Assembly: GCA_963989385.1 (NCBI GenBank)
Contig: OZ022499.1
Span: 48,349,757 to 48,413,756, forward strand
Direction: 5' to 3'
Length of the DNA: 64,000 nt
Origin: Ctena decussata
Lineage: Eukaryota > Mollusca > Bivalvia > Lucinida > Lucinidae
The first letter of the stretch is position 1, and the number at the start of each line of letters is the position of its first letter. The position numbers were made by a program, and so were the translations under genes. Shown in pieces: positions 22,101 through 30,592 of this stretch. Under the pieces are notes generated by a model that worked only from the letters and a program-made list of their open reading frames with translations, had not been told where the DNA came from and searched no databases.

Positions 22101-25100
22101 AATAGGGGAATGGGTTAGATGAATAATCCAGAGGCTAGAGAAGGTTTGTGACCATGGGCAGTCGAACCAGCGGTCTCCAGATTACAATTCTAGAACATTA
22201 ACCAACAGGACCAGACAGTAGCATAATGGGTGAAGGTGCCTGAAACCATATGGTTTTTGTGGTTCTTTCATTCTGAATAAGAATTCACATCTCTTAAGTT
22301 CCCAAAGACTGTTCACCTTTTAGGACCCATAATTACTGAACTAATGAATGGGTCCAAATTAGGAAAAGGGGTGATCAGAGTACATTCAACTGTTTTATAA
22401 ATTTACTGATTTTCTTTCACAGTTGTATTCTGCGTTATGGAGGTGGCTATGTGCAGCAAAGTTGTATGAGTGTCCGCTTCAACCAGCATGGTGATCAGAT
22501 TATTGCATTACGACGTAGGCTACCCCCAGTCTTATACAGGATTCACAGTCATCTGCCGGTGTGTGAGTTTGACCACAGCGGCTACTACAACTCCTGTACC
22601 ATGAAGAGTATTAGTTTTGCTGGTGATAATGACCAGGTATAGATGACTTAAATTATTGTCATTTTAAACTCTATTTGTCTGGCTTTTGGCATGCATCTTA
22701 GCCAGTTAAGATAATTATCCTAAAACTTTAATGACTGATTTTACTGTCTGGCGATGAGTTAGAGCATTTCTGATGGAATAGGAAACAGTCTAGTAGACAC
22801 TGATCAGGCTGCTCTTTCAGTTCAACAAAATTATTGTGGTTATTTGGTTTAAACAATATTTATTTAGTGTGAATTACATAATTACGAGAAAAGTACAATA
22901 TAACAGTACAGGATCTGACGATGCTTACATTAATGTCATCTCCTGTGGTTATTTAATTTTCATTGCATAAGCTGGTGTGCCATAGGATTTGATTGTATTT
23001 TGAAAACCCGTCCAAACTTTTTAAATTGACATGTCTGTATTTTGATTATGCGCCTTCCAAATTTTTGGAAACATGTATTTTGTATAATAGTAAATGATAG
23101 AAGTTTCAGAGTGAATAAATCATGACTTTTGAATTTCTCAGTCTGTTCAATAAATATTTTATTCAGTTACTCATGCCCCTAGCAAGAAATAAGAGACATT
23201 CTGAAAAGTTGCTAGCACATTTTGCAGAGTCTGATTTGCATCTTGGCTGTTTTCTTTATAGATAATAAAATGATCACATAGCAGATATTCTGAAAATTAT
23301 AGTTTGTCTTTTATGTATGAACTTGATCACAGAATTTACCTTAAAAAGTTCACCTTAACCATTTTTGTAATGGAATCTTCCATTTTTGAATTTGGATAAG
23401 TCCATTTTTCTGGTCAGGTGATATAACATGCAAATTTGCCAAAAGTACTGATGCCTGTAAGAAGCAGTCTGGTCTGAGTCTGTAATGTGTGCTGGTGTAA
23501 ATATTAAGGGGGAATATATTGTATTACAAGATATTTGCATATCAAGCAACCTTTAATGTTTTGTGTATTTCAGTATGTTTTATCTGGCTCTGACGATTTC
23601 AATCTTTACATGTGGGCTATACCGGAAGACCTGTCAGAAAGTAAGTGTAGAAGTTGAAATGAGCCATACTTTAGGGGTTGAAAATTTTTCTTAAGGTGAA
23701 TGGGTACACTTTCAAGGGAAGCAACTCTACCATTGTCTGTATTTGCCTTCTGTCTCAATGGGGCTCAGTTCTTAAAGGAAAGAATTTGCTCCTGTGGGAG
23801 CAGAGTCTTAAGGAGCAGATGGAATTTTGGAGGGGCTTATGCATTTAAGGCCGCAAACACATAGTCATAAAAAAAATGTTTCTTTTTGTAAAATAGTAAC
23901 AAAAAAAGGTTTCTTTTTGTAAAAATGGCAGAAAAACATGATGGATTACCTTTAGGAGCAAATTCTTTCCTTTAAGAGCAGAACCCATTTTCAAAAAGGC
24001 TTCCTCATTCAGGGGAGCAAACACAAAGTTACAAAAAACAATGTTTCTTTTTGTAAATATTGTAGAAAACTTGGAGGAGTATCTACACTTATTTTTTCTG
24101 TGCAGAACAGGATAAAAGACGTCAGGTTATCGTCGAATTTCTTGAGGATTCTTAATTTAATGAACGAAAGCAACAAGCCTTAATGAGGAGGTTTTATATG
24201 TTTACTGGTGGATAGGAAATAAGTGAGAATTTGAAGAATATTGCATGATCAATTAAGAAGTGCATCAGAACTGGTCAAATGACTGTAAACAGCTGCAGAC
24301 ACCACAACTTTCCTTATTTTTCACTCTGTTCAGATCGTCATTGATAACTATTAGTATGGATGTGAAATTCCTGTAGTGAGTGCACTCTGGTTTAATGTCC
24401 CACCAACACATTTGTCATATGGAGACGGGATCTACCACAGAAGCAGGGGATTGAACTAGCAACCCCTGGATTGTAGTTTAGTGGGATATCCACTACACTA
24501 CCCCCACACATGGAAATATTCAGCCAGGACCATTTAGTTGGTGTAAACATATTTTGTTTCAATTTTATACAAGTTAAGTACAAGTTGCAAATAGTATACA
24601 ATTTGCAACCATTTAGTTCAATCTGTGCATGGTGTTTGAGCCACCGGAGATCAAGTCAGTGAAGTTTGACAGTCTCTGTATGCAGCATATAATATCTGTT
24701 AAAAGTTAAGGGGCATACAGTATTTGAAGATATTTTTCTAATTCTGACATTAAAACTGTCTCAGTTAGATGGTTCTCAGTTCTAATGAGGGACACATGTT
24801 TTATGGATGTTGAACAAAAATTAGTTCAGTATCATCATTAAATCCTACCCTTATCAAGGGCTGAAATACATAAACATTCATATAATGACTGCCTCTCAAA
24901 AACAGAGGTGACTGGAAAAGTCTTGAAGTTAATAGAATTCCTTTGTCCACTAACAATATTGTATGTTTGCAGGGCTATATATTAACAGTGCCCACATGGT
25001 GTTGAGAGGACACAGATCTATTGTCAACCAAGTGAGGTTTAACCCAGCTAACCATCTTATTATCTCCAGTGGAGTGGAGAAAATTGTCAAGGTATGTGAT

Positions 25101-28100
25101 AAAGCATAGATGGGTGGTTGGGGTAGATAGTATTTATCAAGGTTTTAAAGAATCACTTGTATCCATATTGACCTAACACACTGAGGCAGTTGTTCCTGAG
25201 CAAACAGTAGACACAAGATCAGACAGCTCTTGAAGCAGTCTGATCAGGGTCTGCACTTTTTGCCATTCTGCTAACTTTCTACACATAACTGGAGACATGA
25301 AAACCCACTTGTTCAAATTTGAGAATACATATCTTCCGACACGTATACCATTATGTAGTGGTGGGCCAATGATCAATTATAATCGAAAGTCAATTGGTTT
25401 GTGCAGCCGATAACAATCATCGATTGTAAAATTCCCAATCGATTGTAACCGGAAATAAACATTTGCTTTGAAAAATACAAAACCAGTGTAAAGAGAGATT
25501 GGCTTGAATTATTGATGAAACATACTTGTAGATTGTTTCCAAGGATACTTGCTCATACCTGCTTAGATTTCACAAAGCCTGTTAATTTAATTTTTTTTTT
25601 CAAACATTGTTATGTTCTGAAAATAAAGCATACAGAATGGACTGTATTTTAAACCGAATGTACAATCGATAGCTAGTTGGTTAGGTATTCTGATTATAAA
25701 CTGATGATCGATTGTGATTTTAAACTGATTTCCCATCACTACCATTATGTAGGGTAATTATGCCAGTCTGAACCAGTTTGAAAACTCACCATCTAAAGCA
25801 GTAGTAAATGATTCTAGAATTCACTGAAAACTGATATGAAGGAAAATTGTAAATCTGCTAGACACATGTATTAAAATCAGGTTTTGGGCTCACTTGAAAT
25901 CAGTTTGTGCCTAATAGTAAAAATCAATGTTTCATTTGTCAGATTGTAGTTGTGTATGTTTCTGTGGGGGTCAAAACTGGTAGTTTGATAACTGTTAAAA
26001 GATATTTACAAAATGAAACCTTGTGAACAGACGGTACTACCAGACAAAGTGCAAAACATAGAGAGGCAGTTTTCACAAATATTTCCTCTGATTTATTAAC
26101 ATTTTCCTGCCTACTCCATTCCATCATAACTGTTGAAGATATTTTCTGAGGTTATTTGCACTTAACTTGCCATAGTTGACTTAATTACGCCACATGCCTG
26201 AAGAAGGTACAGTTTGGGCATTTCTAAGAGATAGGATTATAAACACACAGAATTTTACTGATTTATCCTTTGTGCACTGGAGCCCTGGTAGCTCAGTGGG
26301 TTAAGCACAGGCCTGCAGATCTAGCAGTCCCGAGTTTGATTCTCGGAGGCAGAAATCTTTTCAGTTGTAAACAGGGTTCCATTGAACACAGCCTCCCAAT
26401 TTACTTCATGATTTCACTGCCCTTTTGAAAACTTTAGTTCACAGTAAACTAATTATGTTAAATATGGTATTTCCATCAGGTCAGAGGTTCAGGATGGGGT
26501 TTTGGTTTAAACAATACTTACCTTATCAAAGTACATGTATAGTAGAAAGTATCGCAAAATAGACCAGGATTTAGTTGAAAGCTTGAGGTTTATGAGGACA
26601 ATCTCCGGTAGTTTTGCCAGTAATTAGATACTTTATGTTCTAGTTCCAAGAGAAAAAAAACAACAACATAAATTCTGACCTTACAATAGAACTGTTGAGA
26701 TAAAGCTGTTCTATGGAGGGGTCGGGATGTATGTTTTTTTTTTTAGAAATAACAGTTATCTTTAAATTATCCTCAGAACCCCACCTTATCTGTAGCTTTG
26801 CTGCCAGGTGACATGCTCTTTCTCTTTTAAGGTTTGGAGTCCATTTAGACTACCATCTACAAATACATCAGTTGAGAAAGACCTGTTCAAGGAAAGACCA
26901 GTCTACAGTCATGAAGATTATATTAACCTTGTCCTAAGAGATGGTAGCATGATGACCCATGATTACACAGAAGCCTCTACAGAGGAGGATCCCCGAATGA
27001 TGGCATTCTTCGATTCTCTGGTACAGAGAGAACTGGAGGGCTGGAGCTCGGATGATACACTGTCCAGCAATGAGGAGGAAATGTACAGTAGGATTGTACA
27101 GCTATCTAGCTCAGACACAGACTCTACAATCTCCAGTATAAGTAGTTTAGAGGACACTTTAAGCAGCATTGATCAGTCAGCTAACAGTGCAGAAGCCAAT
27201 AGTCATGAACCAGTTACTGATACACTGGTTGGTGGTGTAGGTGCTGCTAGAGCAACCAGTAGTCATTATGAGGGAGCAACATCACCACGTTCCTCCACAA
27301 GGAAAGGTAAAAATCTTTCAAAGTTGATAAAGAGAAAGAAAGAAGGAATTAAAGACAATTTCTATAGGAACAGATCAAGGTTAAACTTATCAAGTAGTTC
27401 TGATACCAGTAGTGATGAAGATAATATTGAAACCATGCTACGCAAGAGACCAACAGAGAGACCAACTAAGGGTAAAAATCCAATTGCTGTTCAAAATATA
27501 ATGAAGAAAAAGCAGCAGGCCCTAAAAGAATCGTTTGTGAAATTGAAACGATTAAGAACATTGAGAAATCAAATCTTGAACAGTGATTCTGATACTGAGA
27601 TTTCTGTTGGCACAAAAGTAATAGAGCAATCTGTAAAATTAAATGATGGCAAAGGTGATAATAAAGAGTTTCAGAGCTCTCAACTTAAAGCAAAGAAGCG
27701 TCCAGAGACAACCACTGTGGGACCATATGTTCATGAAATGTGTCACCTGTTTGAGGCTGGTTCCTCATCTGAAGTCCCAGTGTGTTCCAGTAATGTACAT
27801 CAAAATTCCCATGCCTCTGAAACTAATACTAAATGTGGGTGTGGTAAAAATAGTGATAATCCTGTGGAAGAGTATATTGAAATAGAAAGTGTAGATAAAT
27901 CTAATCATTCAGCTCCTTCCACACATAATGAAAACAAATGGAAACCAGTTGGTTCAAATAGCACTTGTTTGAGCAGCCAAATAATCTTTCACAACAATAC
28001 AACCTGTGATTCCAATGACACAAGCATTGCAAATGATAAACACGTTGAATCTGAATTACATGAGGACTGTGATAATAGTGCTAATAACAAAGACCAAACT

Positions 28101-28862
28101 GAGGAAGTGTCTTCAGAGGGTTTTAGTCCCACTAATGTAAAGGAACTTGCAAGTCCAGTTGATGATCTTGGAGCTAAAAGCATTAGATCAACAGAAGATG
28201 TTTCATTTGAAACATCCTCTGATGTTTTAATGCATTTTACAGTTAAAGAATGCTTGTTGCCAGTTAAAGATAAAGGAAACTGTGATAATATTTCCATTAA
28301 TTCACCAAAACAAGATGAAACTGAGAGAGCAAGTGAGCCCAATTCAGTTAAATTACCAAGTCAAGATAAATTGGAAAATTCCAGTGAAAGTAGGTCAGAT
28401 AATATTGCTGATAAAGCTGAATTAAATACTGAAAACAATTCTGATAAGTTGGCCAGTATAGATGAACTTGCTGAAGCCAGTGATAATCCTCTTGTGAATT
28501 TGTCTAGAAACAACAAAATGGATGGCACAAGTGAACTTAGTCTGTTGAATTTTCAAAACAAATATAGACTGGACAATGGCACTGGAAGTAGTTTTGATAA
28601 AAATAGTGAAGTTAAAGAAGTTTCTCCCGTTGACAACAAAGGATCCCAAGTGAATGACAGTGCACCTTCATGCTCCTCACATACTGTGGGTAACCAAGAG
28701 GTGAGGGACATGGAACAAACATACATTAATGAGCACAAGCCCCTCTCATCTGAAGTGTCGAGAGCGGCTTGGACAGAATTCAAAAAGAGAAGGAAATCAG
28801 AGCATTCCAAGAAACACTATAGGAATCACAAGAGTTCTGAAAGGCACAAGAGCTGGGACTGA
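9948..28862 (+). CDS. DCAF5: DCAF5-like WD40 protein, nine exons, complete
   Basis: Coding exons are 9948-10167, 16709-16852, 18285-18321, 20197-20333, 21611-21740, 22423-22636, 23574-23640, 24973-25091 and 26832-28862. All introns are GT-AG and every codon phase matches, giving 3099 nt (1032 residues plus stop). The product matches my memory of DCAF5: HYGCVNAIEFS near residue 55, GGDDRR, GEHNSNIFC, HEDAVYGL, NPVEPRLLATAN, ALRRRLPPVLY, SGSDDFNLYMW, GHRSIVNQVRFNP, SSGVEKIVKVWSP and QEDPRMMAFFDSL appear in family order. About seven WD40 repeats fill residues 55-365; the tail is disordered and rich in Ser, Asp, Asn and Lys. DCAF5 is a substrate receptor of the CUL4-DDB1 ubiquitin ligase (family knowledge). 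One WDxR motif is kept (GLWDVRKP); another position reads YDTR. The start codon is the first Met after an in-frame TAG in the genomic sequence. Confidence 0.93.
10423..10577. repeat. Nested palindromes in DCAF5 intron 1
   Basis: An inner palindrome (about 10514-10557) has 17-bp perfect arms, TATGTTGACTTTAGTTG and its complement, around an 8-nt loop. An outer pair, TTTTGTGTTTGGGGTC at about 10430 and its complement at about 10557, encloses it. The 10454-10496 stretch also pairs with a distant block near 14240-14284. This looks like a foldback element or one end of a larger TIR element. Confidence 0.6.
10690..11310 (+). repeat. Dispersed repeat, copy 2, with GTATCT tail
   Basis: The first 320 bp matches 5285-5710 (see that entry for landmarks). 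Beyond it the sequence becomes AT-rich and ends in AAATAAAATTTGTATCTG followed by tandem GTATCT units at about 11283-11305. A short-period 3' tail after an AATAAA-like block is typical of non-LTR retrotransposons, so I read this as the 3' untranslated end of a LINE. No RT frame is attached. Confidence 0.55.
11566..12680. repeat. Tandem array, about 145-bp unit, 8 copies
   Basis: The phrase TTGCATGGATACATCATTGG (or a close variant) recurs near 11649, 11796, 11942, 12074, 12220, 12366, 12430 and 12560. Each unit also contains TGACCTTGACCTCATTTT-like, CACTGGAGGACTTAG and CTCCTGAACCAATGGATGG. One unit is shortened (12410-12480). The array lies in DCAF5 intron 1. Each unit carries inverted TCAAGGTCA-type motifs. 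Confidence 0.85.
13365..13700. mobile_element. Large palindromic element with internal GGAAGC repeats
   Basis: The left arm starts GGTATAATCGATTCCGCC and the right arm is its near complement, ending GGCGGAATTGATTATACC. Between them, GCTTCCTGCCGAGACTGTCC-type motifs repeat several times in the left half and as complements in the right half. The whole 330 bp can fold into one long imperfect hairpin. It lies in DCAF5 intron 1. Confidence 0.75.
13701..15482. other. Intron 1 DNA, mostly unrecognised
   Basis: This AT-rich stretch has no exon-like frame. The only structure I see is the block at about 14240-14284, which is the inverted complement of 10454-10496, and a stretch at 14860-14935 resembling the hairpin at 17908-17985. 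Confidence 0.45.
15483..15690 (-). mobile_element. tRNA-derived SINE, family V, full-length
   Basis: On the minus strand the head has an A box TAGCTCAGTGGGTTAAGC and a B box GGGTTCGAATCCC. The body (CGTAAACGGGGTTCCATTG, CACACAGCCTTTCATTATCA) is followed by the block ACTGAAATACTGTTGAAAAG and GGACGTAAAATCGCAAGTC. The tail is (CATC)n. Copies are at 26279-26440, 35793-36000 and 38335-38535, with a broken one at 18400-18802. A conserved 3' block like this is known from mollusc SINEs, but I did not match it to a named family. Confidence 0.85.
16194..16440. mobile_element. Foldback MITE, ATGAGCC family, copy 1
   Basis: The arms begin ATGAGCCACGACACAAGAAA and end in its near complement, and the pairing continues inward (CAACAAAGTGGTTGTGCGC, CAGCGCAGACTCAGATCAGC) almost to the centre. 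The centre is GTAGCTCAGTCCCTTAGCTAC. Other copies are at 30348-30592, 32955-33191, 60118-60366 and 62724-62973. It lies 270 bp before DCAF5 exon 2. Confidence 0.85.
16494..16706. mobile_element. MITE, AATTCTAAAAATTGGGACA family, ending at exon 2 acceptor
   Basis: The left end has AATTCTAAAAATTGGGACA; the right end is a near complement, TGTCCCATTATTTAGATTTT. The interior has the family signature (CAGTCTGATCAGGGTCTA, GTTTGCTGAGACCTATCTG). Related copies lie at 20584-20768 and 35089-35416. The right end stops 1-3 nt from the AG of DCAF5 exon 2, so the branch-point and polypyrimidine region of that intron is MITE sequence. Confidence 0.65.
16709..16852 (+). CDS. DCAF5: DCAF5 exon 2
   Basis: This exon codes GGDDRRVLVWQVE, then GEHNSNIFCITFD and TAFSGG, which bridges the first and second WD40 repeats. 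It enters and leaves in phase 1 and the donor is GTAAGT. Its acceptor lies at the edge of a MITE. Most of the exon and its donor were copied three times into the intron just downstream (see 16853-17215). Confidence 0.9.
16853..17215 (+). pseudogene. Three decayed tandem copies of DCAF5 exon 2
   Basis: The exon 2 phrase AGCAGTGATGAAGGGAGAGC recurs at 16901, 17028 (one mismatch) and 17155, with the exonic original at 16773: a period of 127-128 bp. Each repeat unit holds about the last three quarters of exon 2, the donor region and about 25 nt of intron. Copies 2 and 3 have changed donors (GGTAAAG, AGTAGGTAG), and copy 4 breaks off after TTCTGCATAGCC. Frames are shifted or altered, so they should not code. 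The original exon is the only copy with its acceptor. Confidence 0.85.
17908..17985. repeat. Hairpin with TAGATCCATCTT arms
   Basis: CCAAAACAATC, GATCTAGATCCATCTT and then the complements AAGATGGATCTAGATC and GATTGTTTTGG form a near-perfect hairpin of about 35-bp arms. A degenerate relative is at 14863-14935. Confidence 0.7.
18012..18225 (+). mobile_element. SINE family T, headless copy
   Basis: The T body from CACATACTTTCG through GCACTTAGTACTGG to an AATCAATCAATC tail is intact. The tRNA head is missing; the body starts after TTGCACAT. It lies in DCAF5 intron 2. Confidence 0.75.
18400..18802 (+). mobile_element. SINE family V split by a hAT-like MITE
   Basis: A V-family head (GTAGTGCAGTGGATTAAATG, CCGGATTCAAAC) is broken at 18471. 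The body resumes at 18655 with TGTATACAGGGATCC, CACACAGCCTTCCATTATCA, TATTGTTGAAAGGAC and a CATC-rich tail. The break holds the MITE at 18472-18647. Confidence 0.7.
18472..18647. mobile_element. hAT-like MITE, CAGGCCTCATAC ends
   Basis: Perfect 12-bp terminal inverted repeats (CAGGCCTCATAC / GTATGAGGCCTG) bound 176 bp with many internal TTTCAGGCTTT-like motifs. The direct repeat ATTCAAA flanks it (18465-18471, 18648-18654), inside a SINE. TIRs beginning CAGG and short target duplications fit hAT-related elements. Confidence 0.75.
18803..18900 (+). mobile_element. tRNA-like SINE head
   Basis: GTGTAGCCGAGTGGTTAGTA resembles an A box and CACAGGTTGGAGTCCC a B box. The copy follows the tail of the SINE to its left and stops at the foldback element that begins at 18911. 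Short and decayed; the family is unclear. Confidence 0.45.
18911..19113. mobile_element. Foldback MITE, TAGATAAGAGGGAG family, copy 1
   Basis: The two halves are near-perfect complements: CAGAGCCCTAGATAAGAGG at the left end against CCTCTTATCTAGAGCTCTG at the right, meeting at a GAACCGTCTCGATGAGACGG centre. Good copies are at 28884-29093, 34813-35015 and 57528-57716. Decayed or half copies are near 21330-21462, 26690-26803, 31650-31765 and 56694-56855. Confidence 0.85.
19430..20080. repeat. Tandem array, about 107-bp and longer units
   Basis: CTGGATGTTGCTGCTGGCTT, then AAGGTCAAGGTCAC, ACAACAGCTGCATTAAAGTT recur with decay across DCAF5 intron 3. The two best units are 19490-19700; later ones (CATCTGGATGCTGCTGC at about 19747 and 19910) are looser. 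Each unit carries an AGGTCAAGGTCA motif. Confidence 0.7.
20377..20579. mobile_element. piggyBac-like MITE flanked by TTAA
   Basis: The ends CCCTTAATGCGCCAAAAA and TTTTTGGCGCTTTAAGGG are inverted repeats, directly flanked by TTAA on both sides (20373-20376, 20580-20583). TTAA target sites with CCC-starting TIRs are the piggyBac signature. A pair of complementary CCAGATGAG/CTCATCTGG motifs lies inside. It abuts the next MITE at 20584. Confidence 0.8.
20584..20768. mobile_element. MITE, AATTCTATAAATTGGGACA family
   Basis: It has the same end signature as 16494-16706: AATTCTATAAATTGGGACA at the left and a complement ending CTTAGAATTTTTACAGT at the right. The piggyBac-like MITE touches it on the left and a SINE follows about 12 bp later. 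Confidence 0.7.
20780..21060 (+). mobile_element. SINE family T, full-length
   Basis: This copy is very close to 1376-1650, with a tRNA-like head (TAGCGCAATTGG A box, GGTTCGATACC B box), the same body and an AATCAATCAATC tail. Base changes in the B box suggest it is older or no longer transcribed. Confidence 0.8.
22045..22217 (-). mobile_element. tRNA-derived SINE, decayed
   Basis: On the minus strand a tRNA-like head (CCTGTTGGTTAATGTTC, B box CTGGTTCGACTGCC) is followed by a body ending ATGACTGAAATAGTACCG and AAAAGACATTAAACC, a weak match to the 3' block of family V. It lies in DCAF5 intron 5. Confidence 0.55.
24378..24508 (-). mobile_element. SINE family S, decayed copy
   Basis: Shared blocks with the 42827-42992 copy are GTTTAATGTCCCACCAACA, CATATGGAGACGGGA, GGGGATTGAAC and ATCCACTACACTAC. 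It lies in DCAF5 intron 7. Confidence 0.6.
25092..26278. other. DCAF5 intron 8, left part
   Basis: I see one scattered MITE-like fragment (about 25190-25260, with CAGTCTGATCAGGGTCTG) and AT-rich DNA otherwise. There is no additional exon: the flanking exons join in phase 0. Confidence 0.5.
26279..26440 (+). mobile_element. SINE family V, 3'-decayed copy
   Basis: The head is clear (GGTAGCTCAGTGGGTTAAGC A box; GAGTTTGATTCTCGG B box), and the GTAAACAGGGTTCCATTG block follows. The 3' part is diverged and the CATC tail is missing. Confidence 0.7.
26832..28862 (+). CDS. DCAF5: DCAF5 exon 9, last coding exon
   Basis: Acceptor TTTTAAG at 26831, then VWSPF completes the last WD40 repeat. Residues 357-1032 are coded here. 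The conserved YSHEDYINLVLRDGS and QEDPRMMAFFDSLVQRE...GWSSD block (about residues 375-440) continues the DCAF5 match. The rest is Ser/Asp/Asn/Lys-rich and disordered-looking, with basic patches (KRKKEG, KAKKRPE) and a basic, Lys/Arg/His-rich end (KKRRKSEHSKKHYRNHKSS) that could serve as nuclear signals. The stop is TGA. This tail is where DCAF5 orthologs differ most. Confidence 0.9.
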   Translation, partial: VWSPFRLPSTNTSVEKDLFKERPVYSHEDYINLVLRDGSMMTHDYTEASTEEDPRMMAFFDSLVQRELEGWSSDDTLSSNEEEMYSRIVQLSSSDTDSTISSISSLEDTLSSIDQSANSAEANSHEPVTDTLVGGVGAARATSSHYEGATSPRSSTRKGKNLSKLIKRKKEGIKDNFYRNRSRLNLSSSSDTSSDEDNIETMLRKRPTERPTKGKNPIAVQNIMKKKQQALKESFVKLKRLRTLRNQILNSDSDTEISVGTKVIEQSVKLNDGKGDNKEFQSSQLKAKKRPETTTVGPYVHEMCHLFEAGSSSEVPVCSSNVHQNSHASETNTKCGCGKNSDNPVEEYIEIESVDKSNHSAPSTHNENKWKPVGSNSTCLSSQIIFHNNTTCDSNDTSIANDKHVESELHEDCDNSANNKDQTEEVSSEGFSPTNVKELASPVDDLGAKSIRSTEDVSFETSSDVLMHFTVKECLLPVKDKGNCDNISINSPKQDETERASEPNSVKLPSQDKLENSSESRSDNIADKAELNTENNSDKLASIDELAEASDNPLVNLSRNNKMDGTSELSLLNFQNKYRLDNGTGSSFDKNSEVKEVSPVDNKGSQVNDSAPSCSSHTVGNQEVRDMEQTYINEHKPLSSEVSRAAWTEFKKRRKSEHSKKHYRNHKSSERHKSWD

Positions 28863-28883
28863 TAATTTACACCTTGGTATTGG

Positions 28884-29093
28884 CAGAGCTTTAGATCTAT
28901 AAGAGGGAGTATTGGATGATAATAAGGGATAATTTTTGTTAATTCTGCATGAAAACATAGGTTGTGACCCTCATCTGAACTATCTTTGACAAGACGGTTC
29001 AGATGAGGGATCACAACATATTATAGTTTCAATGACAAATAAGAAAAATTATCCCTAATTATCATCAAATATTCCCTCTTATCTAGAGCTCTG
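28884..29093. mobile_element. Foldback MITE, TAGATAAGAGGGAG family, copy 2
   Basis: CAGAGCTTTAGATCTATAAG at the left pairs with CTTATCTAGAGCTCTG at the right, with the GATGAGGG/CCTCATC centre. It starts 22 bp after the DCAF5 stop codon, so it is probably inside the 3' UTR. An RNA hairpin of about 90 bp would form in the mRNA. Confidence 0.8.
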
Positions 29094-29128
29094 TATTAGA
29101 GCTCCAGATTAGCCAAAATGTTGGGGAT

Positions 29129-29581
29129 AAAAGTGAAGGTGCAAGGGTACACTTCCATTTTTTTTCTGCCATTTCACAAAGGGATATAACATTTATGACT
29201 TCCTGTTTGCTTTCTGGCCAGTGAAGCTGTTCCAAAAGAGGTCCACTCATAAAGGAAAGAAGTCAATCCTTGAGAGCAAAATATTCTTTCCTTCAAAGAC
29301 AGGACTTCTCTGCTGGGGGGTCTGGTTCCCAGCAAGAGCATAAGTTACCTGTACAGGTATAGGTGTGATAATTTATTCAACCAATCAGTGGACCAGAATT
29401 ACCAGTTATGATAATTTCATTGGCTGACTGGAGGTGTTGACACAATGTGATCAAGAAACAGAATGACCCTTTGGATGTAAATCCTCCTTATATAGTACCA
29501 CTCCTGTCTTTAAGAGTTGACCACCATGGATAAGGGAGACAGAAATCAAAGTGACCCTGGAAGTGTCCCCATTCACCTTAA
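29129..29581. mobile_element. Foldback element, GGTGAATGGG family
   Basis: The ends are inverted: GTGAAGGTGCAAGGGTACAC at left and GTGTCCCCATTCACCTTA at right. Inside are AAAGGAAAGAAGTC and GAGCAAAATATTCTTTCCTT. Related ends occur at 23694 (TTAAGGTGAATGGGTACAC) and 62036 (GTGTTCCCATTCACCTTAAG). Confidence 0.55.
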
Positions 29582-29967
29582 AATAATTTTTGCCATTTTT
29601 TCCACAAAGTATGTATTGGGTAATGTTATTACTGTTACCTTGGCTTTGGGATCCTTTTAGAATCACTACAGGAAGGGGATTCTAAGATCTCACAACAGCA
29701 CATTATTTTGTGGAAAAAAAAGTATAAAAACTTAAACAAAGATGCCAGAATTAGTCCCCAGATCTGGCTTACCTATCACCAATGCAGAAGACGATGTTTA
29801 AATCATGCAGATATCTACATTTTTATGCACATTATTAGATCAAGAGCTATGTATTATGTATTATGTTGCTGCAAGTATGATTAGTAAAAATCATTGTTGT
29901 AGCAGGATCATGGGAACAAATGTGCGTTGATTGCATATTTTTTGGCTAGCTGTATTAAAGTATAATA

Positions 29968-30348
29968 TTCATGCCTGTTTGTTGTATAGTCAAAACTATT
30001 ACTCTAGGGTGCTGTGGACGGCCTGGGGCCGTATTTATAAAACAACTTAAGTGATTGCTATGCTGTTACTAGGGCTGAATTTCTATGAAGGAGATTCCAT
30101 GCAACTACGAAATTTGCTCTGGAGGAACAGTCTAAAAAAACTGTTCCTCCAGAGAAAATTTCATAGTTGAAGGGAATATCCTTCATAGAAATGTAGCCTT
30201 AGCAACAGCATAGCAACCACTTAAGTCGTTTTATAAATACGGCCCCTGATGCACTATTTCATGAGACCAAAGTCCGAGTGCATTAGTGCAACAGGTCGTC
30301 CACAGCGCCAGAGGTAATGGTTTTGACTATACAACAAACTGGCATGAA
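29968..30348. mobile_element. Palindromic element with TTTGTTGTATAGTCAAAAC ends
   Basis: The left arm (TTCATGCCTGTTTGTTGTAT, AGTCAAAACTATTACTCT) is complementary to the right arm ending ACTATACAACAAACTGGCAT. Pairing continues through GCTGTGGACG. The 30025-30246 MITE is inserted near the left arm. On its right it touches the ATGAGCC foldback. Confidence 0.75.
30025..30246. mobile_element. MITE with GGGGCCGTATTTATAAAAC ends
   Basis: Terminal inverted repeats GGGGCCGTATTTATAAAAC and GTTTTATAAATACGGCCCC, followed by inner pairs (TAGCAACAGCATAGCAA, CTCTGGAGGAACAGT), make almost the entire element one hairpin. It sits inside another palindrome. Confidence 0.8.
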
Positions 30349-30592
30349 ATGAGCCGCGACATGAGAAAAAAAAACAATGTGGTTGTGCGCACAGCGCAGA
30401 CTCAGATTAGCCTGATCATCCGCACAGTTCAACAGACTCTTTGTTAAGTGCTCAAAGGGTAGCTAAGGGACTAAGCTACCTCCAGGCGGACAGGGAAGAC
30501 TCTGATCAGACTGGGGGGATGCCCAGGCTGATCTGAGTCTGCGCTCGGCGCACAACCACTTTGTTGTTTTTTTTGCGTCGCAGCTCAAATTA
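30348..30592. mobile_element. Foldback MITE, ATGAGCC family, copy 2
   Basis: ATGAGCCGCGACATGAGAAA at left and the complement ending GCGTCGCAGCTCA at right; the same inner blocks as at 16194-16440 (GTGGTTGTGCGC, GACTCAGAT). The centre GGGTAGCTAAGGGACTAAGC is family-typical. Confidence 0.8.

Larger units (their letters stand above)
18285..28862 (+). other. DCAF5: DCAF5 exons 3-9 and their introns (guide)
   Basis: Exon 3 (18285-18321) is a 37-nt micro-exon coding NDEQVVVHDIQ, which any gene finder could miss; phases 1 and 2 at its borders fit both neighbours. Exon 4 (20197-20333) codes HEDAVYGL to YDTRDS. Exon 5 (21611-21740) codes EPFCVANY to WDVRKPK. Exon 6 (22423-22636) codes the ALRRRLPPVLY block and ends in phase 0. 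Exon 7 (23574-23640) codes SGSDDFNLYMW. Exon 8 (24973-25091) codes the GHRSIVNQVRFNP block. Confidence 0.85.

Noticed and set aside
27989..28342. 117-codon minus-strand open frame
   Set aside because: It is antisense to DCAF5 exon 9 and has no independent support.
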